Source: Bacteroidales bacterium (GTDB taxonomy: Bacteria; Bacteroidota; Bacteroidia; Bacteroidales; Muribaculaceae). Taken from it: 8,474 nucleotides of DNA. Each line of letters opens with the position of its first letter. Positions within the stretch are counted from its first letter, which is position 1. Under the pieces are notes generated by a model. The model was given only the letters and a program-made list of their open reading frames with translations. It ran no database searches and had not been told where the DNA came from. The position numbers and the translations under genes are program-made. Where the stretch lies: NCBI GenBank assembly GCA_900752535.1, contig CAADVV010000241.1, positions 1 through 8,474 of the forward strand, written 5' to 3'. This document shows, in pieces, positions 1 to 6,100 of this stretch.

Positions 1-1218
1 GACTGCACCGAAAGCGGCAACATCACCCTCGTCGAGAGTGAGGCCAACGGCCGCTATCTTCCCGCCGGCACATACGGCTTCATCTATATCGACACTGACA
101 ACAGCCTGCGCTTCACGCGCCTATATGACGAGGAAGACGTCAAGGAAGTCACGATTGAAAAGGAGGTATATCCCAAGTCAGACTACACCGTGAGCTACAG
201 TGTGGGCAGTGAGGTTGTCAGCGCCCAATATCTCGGCGAAGGCCTATGGAGAGCCACCGTCACCGTCGAGCCGGGCATGAAATTCAGTCTGACGCGCACC
301 GACAAAGAGGGGCAGGCCGTCAAGTGGGGCGCAGCCGCAGCCGACACCCCGACCGGCCTCACCGGCTCCATAGCCGAGGGTCAGGCCGAAACGTTCGCGC
401 TGACAGGCGTAAAAACCGGACGCTATACGCTGATTTTCGACGAAACCTATGGCAGCTTCGCCTTCATGGTTCAGGTACTGAATGCCGAATCAAAAACGCG
501 CACACTCTCGTTTGAGGACACGGACTACAAGGGCGAGGGCAACGTCTTCGCCACCGAAAAGCCCTGGAGCGGACTGATTGACACCCCGCAGGCCGGCGGC
601 CCGATGCTTTATGGCAGCCAGGCCGGGGAATATCAGTGGTATGACCAGAACAACACCGAACTCAGATGGGACGGATTCTCAGACAGCGGATATGGCAAAG
701 CCTTCTATTCGGGCGGATATGCCGTGTCCAACTACGTCGGCGAGCCGAAATCAGACTACACGCAACAACTCGCCATCCCCTTCGGCGACGGCACCAATAA
801 CTTCTGCATGGCCTTCAACCGCGAGGACAAATTCTCGTCAAAGACCGTTGAGCCCATCTATTTCGCCGACGGCGTGGCCCGCGTTATCAGGAGCATCGAC
901 GTGACCAACAGCAGCTATGCCGCCGGTTCGCTGATGTATGGCGACGGATTTGCTCCGGCAGCCAAGGAGGGCACCGAGTTTATCGTCAACATCCGCGGCA
1001 CACGCGAGGATGGCAGCGAGGTTACCGTGCAGCACCATCTGTGCAAGGACACCGACATACTGAAAGACCATTGGGAGACCGTAGACTGCTCGTCGATGGG
1101 CAAAGTGATGATGATCGAGATATTTGTCACCGGCTCGTCAGATCTCGGCGGCGACTACGGCCTTAACACTCCCGGCTATGTTGCGTTTGACAACATCGTC
1201 GTGGAATTTGACGACTGA
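1..1218 (+). CDS. DUF4465-like exported/surface protein, 5'-truncated by window edge
   Basis: The frame is open from base 1 to the TGA at 1216-1218, giving 405 visible residues with the N-terminus missing; the GTG at 190 is only an internal codon. Visible residues 1-~165 are beta-rich. They contain two loosely similar stretches, around GRYLPAGTYGFIYID and KTGRYTLIFDETYGSF, that may be tandem beta-sandwich modules. Residues ~170-403 resemble DUF4465: a WDGFSDSG motif, a TNSSYAAGSLMYGD stretch, a predicted strand INIRG, and the C-terminal NTPGYVAFDNIVVEF that closes jelly-roll folds of this type. The protein ends straight after that strand, with no T9SS sorting domain, so a lipoprotein N-terminus upstream of the window is likely but unseen. 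DUF4465 proteins are Bacteroidetes envelope proteins; from memory, some relate to vitamin B12-binding surface proteins. No substrate can be assigned here. The domain call rests on motif recognition and was not searched. Confidence 0.8.
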   Translation, partial: DCTESGNITLVESEANGRYLPAGTYGFIYIDTDNSLRFTRLYDEEDVKEVTIEKEVYPKSDYTVSYSVGSEVVSAQYLGEGLWRATVTVEPGMKFSLTRTDKEGQAVKWGAAAADTPTGLTGSIAEGQAETFALTGVKTGRYTLIFDETYGSFAFMVQVLNAESKTRTLSFEDTDYKGEGNVFATEKPWSGLIDTPQAGGPMLYGSQAGEYQWYDQNNTELRWDGFSDSGYGKAFYSGGYAVSNYVGEPKSDYTQQLAIPFGDGTNNFCMAFNREDKFSSKTVEPIYFADGVARVIRSIDVTNSSYAAGSLMYGDGFAPAAKEGTEFIVNIRGTREDGSEVTVQHHLCKDTDILKDHWETVDCSSMGKVMMIEIFVTGSSDLGGDYGLNTPGYVAFDNIVVEFDD

Positions 1219-1242
1219 CGTTCTTGTCTTTTTCAATCTGCG

Positions 1243-1283
1243 CGCCCCGGGAGTCACTTCAGGCCCCCGGGGCGTCCCTTTTC
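1243..1283 (+). terminator. GC-rich hairpin terminator of the DUF4465-like gene
   Basis: A perfect 9-bp inverted repeat, CGCCCCGGG (1243-1251) and CCCGGGGCG (1266-1274), encloses a 14-nt loop. It is followed on the + strand by TCCCTTTTC. It starts 25 bases after the stop codon at 1218. The T-run lies only on the + strand exit side. For transcripts from the convergent regulator the bases after the stem are A-rich, so that gene is not obviously served by it. Confidence 0.65.
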
Positions 1284-1299
1284 AGACCGGCCCGGGATG

Positions 1300-2385
1300 T
1301 CAGATTTCGCGGAGGATATCCTCTATGGCGGTGTCGCCGTCGAGACCCATCTTGCGCCGCAGCCTGTAGCGCGACGTGTTGATTGACTCGGGGAGCACCG
1401 ACAGCATCTTGGCAATCTGTTTGATTGACAGCCCGAGTTTGAAATAGGCACAAAGCTTCACATCCTTGTCAGACAGACGGGGATAGCGCGAACGGAGTGT
1501 CTCGAAAAAGTTGGGGTTGACCTGCTCGAAGTGCATCATGAAGTCGTTCCACTCGCTGTCATTGCCCATGTTCTCCTTGATTTTCTTCTCGAGGATGCGT
1601 GCCTGTGCTTTGGGGAGCTGACCCGACGTGGCGAACATGTTGATTTGCTCCATAAGGTCGGTCAATACGGCGTTTTTATTATGGAGCAGGAGCACTTTGC
1701 TCGACAACGCCCGCTCCTGATATTTGATTTTATCCTGATAGTGCTCGTTCTGCATCTTCTCGCGGCTCAGATTGAGGGCCAGGCGCTCGTTTTCGAGCTG
1801 ATGGAGTCTCTTCTGCGACTGCGCTTTGCGGCGCTGGAAAAACCATATCATGCCACCTGACGAAATCACAAACAGCAGCAGAATGACGATAATTATGGTG
1901 GTGCGGTGGGCAATGGCCAGTTTAGCCTCCGAGAGCGATGCGTTGATACGGTAGTTGGAGATGTCCTGCTGAAGCTTCATGCGGTTTTTGAGCGAACTGG
2001 TCTCGGCGATGTTGAACGAGTCCTGGACCTCAACGAGCTCGGTCATATACTTGAGGGTGCTGTCGCGGTCAGAGCGCATGCGGTATATCTCTACAATCGC
2101 CCGCAGCGGCACCATATAGTCTGTATCGTTCAGACGGCGGAAATAGGCATACACCTTTTTCATGTTGACCAGAGCGCTGTCAACCTCACCCTTCAGATAC
2201 AGGACATTGCTGATGTTCTGGAGGGTTTTCATGTAGAGGTTTCGGCTCCCGCTTCGGATGGCCTGCCGGTGCGCCTCATAGGCATATCGTTCATCCTGGG
2301 TAAAATAGTTGAGCGACATCAGGATATTACATTCGAGACGGCTGATGCGGAGAGCTACAGGATGGGATTTCATCGCGAGCAACAT
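1300..2385 (-). CDS. C-terminal half of the regulator: TPR helices, membrane helix, coiled coil, LuxR-like HTH
   Basis: The -1 frame after the A run encodes 361 residues from ATG 2385-2383, or 357 from ATG 2373-2371, which overlaps the upstream stop as ATGA. The frame stays open further upstream to 2577, but that part is arginine/histidine/proline-rich out-of-frame noise and not protein-like. Real sequence begins at MLLAMKSHP, with further TPR-type helices (QNISNVLYLKGEVDSALVNM). A hydrophobic helix (TTIIIVILLLFVISSGG) then leads to a basic stop-transfer QRRK, a charged coiled coil, and an HTH with LGLSIKQIAKMLSVLPESI followed by NTSRYRLRRKMGL, the usual recognition-helix region. If translated alone it would be a membrane-tethered DNA-binding protein with part of its sensor and no signal peptide. 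Whether it is made alone cannot be told from sequence. Confidence 0.6.
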   Translation of the reverse strand: MLLAMKSHPVALRISRLECNILMSLNYFTQDERYAYEAHRQAIRSGSRNLYMKTLQNISNVLYLKGEVDSALVNMKKVYAYFRRLNDTDYMVPLRAIVEIYRMRSDRDSTLKYMTELVEVQDSFNIAETSSLKNRMKLQQDISNYRINASLSEAKLAIAHRTTIIIVILLLFVISSGGMIWFFQRRKAQSQKRLHQLENERLALNLSREKMQNEHYQDKIKYQERALSSKVLLLHNKNAVLTDLMEQINMFATSGQLPKAQARILEKKIKENMGNDSEWNDFMMHFEQVNPNFFETLRSRYPRLSDKDVKLCAYFKLGLSIKQIAKMLSVLPESINTSRYRLRRKMGLDGDTAIEDILREI

Positions 2386-2391
2386 TTTTTT
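2370..2391 (-). other. A AAA AAA heptamer and ATGA stop/start overlap at the frame break
   Basis: On the minus strand the upstream frame reads GCA AAA AAA TGT, so the run A7 (2391-2385) has exactly the X XXY YYZ phase of a -1 slippery heptamer. A -1 slip gives AAA AAA ATG TTG and enters the regulator's downstream frame. Twelve bases further on, the zero-frame TGA (2372-2370) overlaps an in-frame ATG of the downstream frame (2373-2371). I saw no strong stem-loop just downstream and no Shine-Dalgarno-like stimulator upstream, which weakens the programmed-frameshift reading. Confidence 0.5.
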
Positions 2392-3080
2392 GCAGCGTCG
2401 GTGTGGCCCATCGACGCGAGGGTGTTGCAGATGTTCAGCTCGTTGTTGAGGCTGTCGTAGGGATGGCCCTGGCCTGCGTAGAGTTTGCGCGCCTGACGCA
2501 TATTTCTGAGCGCATCGGTGTAGTTGCCGATGCGATGATGGATGAGACCGAGCGACGACGTGACCATTGCCTCGCATAGTCTGAAACCAATCTTGCGGAG
2601 ATAGGGGAGCATGGTGGCGGCCATGCGGTAGGCCTCGGTATAATCCTTCTCGTTATAGAGAAGGGCGCGCATGCGGGCGAAATTGATTCTGAACCACCCA
2701 TAGGGATATTTAATCGAGTCGACGGGCATGACGGGAGTCAGCATACTGATGATTCCGGCACCTGAAACGGTGTCGGAACGGAAGGCACGTTCCGAGTTCC
2801 AGTAGGCCGAAAGCAGTCGCGAATTTTCCTCCGGAGAGGTGGCCGCAATCTGCGCCAGACGGCGGCAGAGGCGTTCGGAGGCGCCATTGTTGAGGTCTCC
2901 GTCAAGAGACTGTCGCTCCAGATCGGCGTTAAGCCTGATTTCTTCAGGTGAGATGTCTGTCCATGTCTCTTTTTCTGACCCTACAGAAGCTAATGTACTG
3001 GCCAATAGAAAAATCAGTAACACAAGCACCCTGTTCGAATCAGAGGTTATAATGCAGTTGTCTATGATTTGTCTACGCAT
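2370..3080 (-). CDS. N-terminal sensor half of the regulator: signal sequence plus TPR helices
   Basis: This is the 236-residue frame as literally encoded. ATG 3080-3078 is followed by a charged start, a hydrophobic stretch VLVLLIFLLASTLAS (residues ~18-32) and a likely signal-peptidase I site near residues 33-36; there is no lipobox cysteine. The remainder is alpha-helical with TPR spacing, clearest at residues 171-204 (SSLGLIHHRIGNYTDALRNM) and 210-232 (LNICNTLASMGHTDAAKK). Read without slippage it ends four residues past the A7 run (CCSR, then TGA), leaving a secreted TPR fragment without membrane anchor or DNA-binding domain. No Shine-Dalgarno sequence precedes the start; the upstream bases are A/T-rich, as usual for Bacteroidetes. 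Confidence 0.6.
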   Translation of the reverse strand: MRRQIIDNCIITSDSNRVLVLLIFLLASTLASVGSEKETWTDISPEEIRLNADLERQSLDGDLNNGASERLCRRLAQIAATSPEENSRLLSAYWNSERAFRSDTVSGAGIISMLTPVMPVDSIKYPYGWFRINFARMRALLYNEKDYTEAYRMAATMLPYLRKIGFRLCEAMVTSSLGLIHHRIGNYTDALRNMRQARKLYAGQGHPYDSLNNELNICNTLASMGHTDAAKKCCSR

Positions 3081-3109
3081 AAAAGTGCGTAATTAAAAAA
3101 TAATGGTAT

Positions 3110-3117
3110 TACATTTG
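3110..3117 (+). promoter_or_regulatory. Candidate -7 box (TACATTTG) for the large surface-protein gene
   Basis: TACATTTG matches the Bacteroidetes -7 consensus TAnnTTTG at every fixed base. It lies 63 bases before the chosen start at 3181, predicting a leader of roughly 55 bases. I see no matching TTTG -33 element about 20 bases upstream, where the sequence is GTGCGTAATTA. The gene may therefore need an activator, for which the divergent regulator is an obvious candidate (inference). Confidence 0.4.
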
Positions 3118-3119
3118 TG

Positions 3120-3152
3120 CAAATATCTCAATTTTTATTTAAATCTACAAGG
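3120..3152 (-). promoter_or_regulatory. Weak candidate promoter of the regulator gene
   Basis: On the minus strand, CCTTG (3152-3148) is followed after 20 bases by GATATTTG (3127-3120). This resembles the Bacteroidetes -33 TTTG / -7 TAnnTTTG pattern with two deviations in the -7 box and one in the -33 box. It would give a leader of about 30 bases before ATG 3080. The call is pattern-based and weak. Confidence 0.25.
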
Positions 3153-3180
3153 TTTAACGATTCATTACTTTTCAATTCTT

Positions 3181-6100
3181 ATGAAGACAACATTACGCTG
3201 CATTTCACGATGTCTATTGTTGTGTCTATGCATCTTGCCGGCATCCGGAGCCCGTGCCGGGGCCTCACCGGGGCAAGATCCTGCGGGCGCCTATCGTGCG
3301 CGCACGCAAGTTTCAGAAAAGCGGGCCCCCGGTCTGTCAAAGTCCGCGGCTCCGATGCTGCTCTCAGGCTCCGACGCCGGGACATTCCACGGTCTGCTGG
3401 TGTGGAGCGACAGCTGGAGCTCGGCATCGTCACCGTCATACGGACTCTATGAGTTCTCGCTTGACCGACTGACGCCCAACAAACAGTTTGCCGTAGCCGA
3501 AAACGCCCTGACGGCCGTCTGTGTCGACGACTATTATTATGTTGTCACACGCGCGACGGACAACTACGGCTATCTCCGCGAAATCAACATATTCAAATAT
3601 GACATCACGTCGGGCGAACAGGTCGACAAGGTCCCCATCACTGACCTCGCCTACTCAAAGCTCCCCGTACTGGTGACATACGACAGGTCGACGTCGACAA
3701 CATACGCGCTGACCTACTCGGAGGATAACAACAAGAACGTGCTGGCCAAACTCGACCTGTCAAACGGCGAGATGACCGCCGTCGGCGAAGTCAGCGAAGT
3801 GTCGTCAAACCGCTCGTTTCTGACGTTCTCAAGCGACGGCAACGGCCATATCTATACAATATCCACAGACGGCAACCTCTATGTAATCGACACCGCGACG
3901 GGCGTTTCCGCTCTTGTCGGCGCGACAGGCGTGATGCCCCGCTATATCCAGAGCGCCTATTACAACACGGACACTTCGACTCTGTGGTGGGCCGCCTCGT
4001 TTCCTGACGGCAAAGGTGCGCTCTACACGGTCGACGTGACCACCGGCGCAGCCACACTTGTGGCCGACCTGCCCAACAACGAGGAATATGTCGGCCTGTA
4101 TATGGACACTCAGGCTGCCGACCCCATGCTGCCCAAACGCGCGACAGATCTGAAGCTGGACATCAGCGGCGCCGCAACAAGCGGCACACTGTCGTTCAAA
4201 ATGCCGTCCGTGACCAACGGCGGAACGGCTCTGAGCGGCTCGCTGACCGCCGACATCACTGTTGACGGCGTGTCAGTCAAGACTCTCACGGCGGCTCCCG
4301 GCGAGGATGTGTCGACTCCGCTCACCCTGGCCGAAGGCATGCGCAGCATCGGCGTGACCGTCACGGCTCCCGGCGCAGGGACCAGCACAATGGCGACACT
4401 CTCGCAATGGGTCGGAACTGACGCCCCCACAGCCGTCTCCGAGCTTGTTCTCACGAGCGCCGGCAACAGCGCCACGCTGACATGGAAAGCCCCGACAGGA
4501 GGTCAGCACGGCGGCTACTGCGACCTTGACGGCGTGCGCTACAGGATTGTACGCAGCGACGGCACGGTAGTGGCCGACGCACACGCCACAACCTCATACA
4601 CCGAGGAATTCCCCGGCGTCAAAGCGGCCTACTCCTACACCGTCATCCCCGTTGCCGACGGCAAAGAGGGTCTTCCGGTCACCTCAAACGAGGTCTGGGC
4701 GGGCAGTTACTACTCCATACCGTTCTTCTATGACTTCAACAACGAGGTGAAGTTCAACGAAGACATCACCATCGTCGACAATAACCATGATAATTATACC
4801 TGGGCCTATTCAATGAGCTATAGCGGCGGCATCGGCATGGCCCGCTACAACCTATACTGGGGTCAGCCGGCAGATGACTATCTGATTATGCCGGGTGTCA
4901 AAATGGAGGGCGGAATGACCTATCGTTTCCGCTTCGACATCAGTGGCATCTATGGTTCGCCCGACGATAAGATGAAAATCATGGTTGGCCGCGAGGGCGA
5001 AACTGTGGCCGATTATAAGACCGTGGCCGACTTCCAGGCTCTGACGAGAGACTACACGGAACTTCAGGGAGAATTTGCGATTGAGGAAGACGGCGTCTAC
5101 AGACTGGCCCTCTATCTCTACACCGAGGCTGCCGGCAACATGGTCGAAATCGACAATCTCTCGATTGTGGAGGTGGCGCCGAGCAACGCTCCGCGCAAAC
5201 CCGAGTTCAGCCTTAACATCAGTCAGGGTGCTGACGCCGATGAGGTTACCGTCACAGTAAAGGCTCCGACTGAGACAACCGACGGTCAGACGCTTGACGC
5301 CATCACCGCCATCGACGTATATCGCAACGGCGGCGAGACACCTGTCCACACCTTTGACAATCCCGCTCCAGGCAGCGAAATCAGCTGGACCGACACCGAG
5401 CCGGGCGAAGGTACCACAGAGTATGCCGTCAGGGCCCGCAACAACAATGGCACGGGCGAAGCCGCCTCGAAGACCGTGTTTGTTGGCGGACAGCCCCTCC
5501 CCTACTCCTATGACTTTAACGACCCCGTAGGATTCAGATTCTACAAAATCAACGACGTCAATAACGACGAAAAGACGTGGGCGCTCGAAAACGGCACGGC
5601 CAAATACACCTACAATATGTTTGAGGATGCCGACGACTGGCTCTTCACTCCCGACATACGCATGAACCCCAACCGCGTATATGAGGTCTCCGTCAAGGCT
5701 CATACCACCAGCTACAATCAGGAAAATCTGGCCATCGCCGTCGGCGACGCCGACAATCTCGAGAGTCAGAAGGTGTTGATAGACCTCAACAACTGGTCTG
5801 CTACAACACCGACAGAATATAGCTCATACTTCCGCGTGGATTCCAAAGACCGCTACAACATCGGTCTGCATGCCTATAGTCCCAAAAACCACCTCAATAT
5901 CTTTATCGACGAAATCTCGGTCAAGGATGTCGCCGACAGCAAGGCTCCCGCAGAAGCAACCGACGTGAAAGTGACAGCCGACCCCGCCGGCCTGACTCGC
6001 GCCACTATTGACTTCACGACACCCGCTGCTGACAACGAAGGAAAGACCATATCGTCACTGTCGTCAGTAGAAATCTTCCGCGGCAAAGAGAGCGAACCCG

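Larger units (their letters stand above)
1300..3080 (-). pseudogene. Transmembrane TPR / LuxR-type HTH regulator, frame broken at an A7 run
   Basis: Two overlapping minus-strand frames read as one protein. The first starts at ATG 3080-3078 and runs to TGA 2372-2370; the second carries on in the -1 frame to TGA 1302-1300. Joining them at the A7 run (2391-2385) gives DAAKK-MLLAMKSH and a 593-residue chain. Its order is: export signal (hydrophobic residues ~17-32), TPR-type helices (~60-385), one membrane helix (~392-415, with TTIIIVILLLF), coiled coil (~416-475), and a C-terminal LuxR/GerE-like HTH (~535-590, with LSDKDVKLCAYFKLGLSIKQ). This matches a common Bacteroidetes one-component regulator class with a periplasmic sensor and cytoplasmic DNA-binding end. 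It may be a true pseudogene, a base-calling error (eight A would be in frame), or a gene using frameshifting or slippage. It is transcribed divergently from the large surface protein and probably regulates it (inference). Confidence 0.8.

Noticed and set aside
190..1218. GTG at 190 as the start of the first gene
   Set aside because: The same frame is open and protein-like back to base 1 (for example AGTYGFIYIDTDNSLRF), so the gene begins upstream of the window.
1906..2460. 184-codon + strand open frame opposite the regulator
   Set aside because: Antisense to the TPR/TM coding region; the reverse-complement codon pattern explains it.
2386..2577. Upstream part of the minus-strand frame 1300-2577 as true coding sequence
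   Set aside because: This part overlaps the regulator's real N-terminal frame and encodes an R/H/P/Q-rich, low-quality sequence. Good protein sequence begins only at the A7 run.
3103..3180. Upstream in-frame ATG at 3103 for the large protein
   Set aside because: It lies upstream of the -7 box and would add 26 residues before a complete signal peptide. The start at 3181 fits better.
3181..3260. Lipoprotein signal (lipobox) in the large protein
   Set aside because: The cysteines in the hydrophobic region (LLLCLC) lack the G/A/S expected just before a lipobox cysteine. An ARA-type signal-peptidase I site fits, with T9SS anchoring.
4852..5703. 283-codon open frame on the minus strand inside the surface-protein gene
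   Set aside because: It is antisense to a clearly coding frame, and long antisense frames are expected with this GC-rich codon use. Its translation shows no domain.
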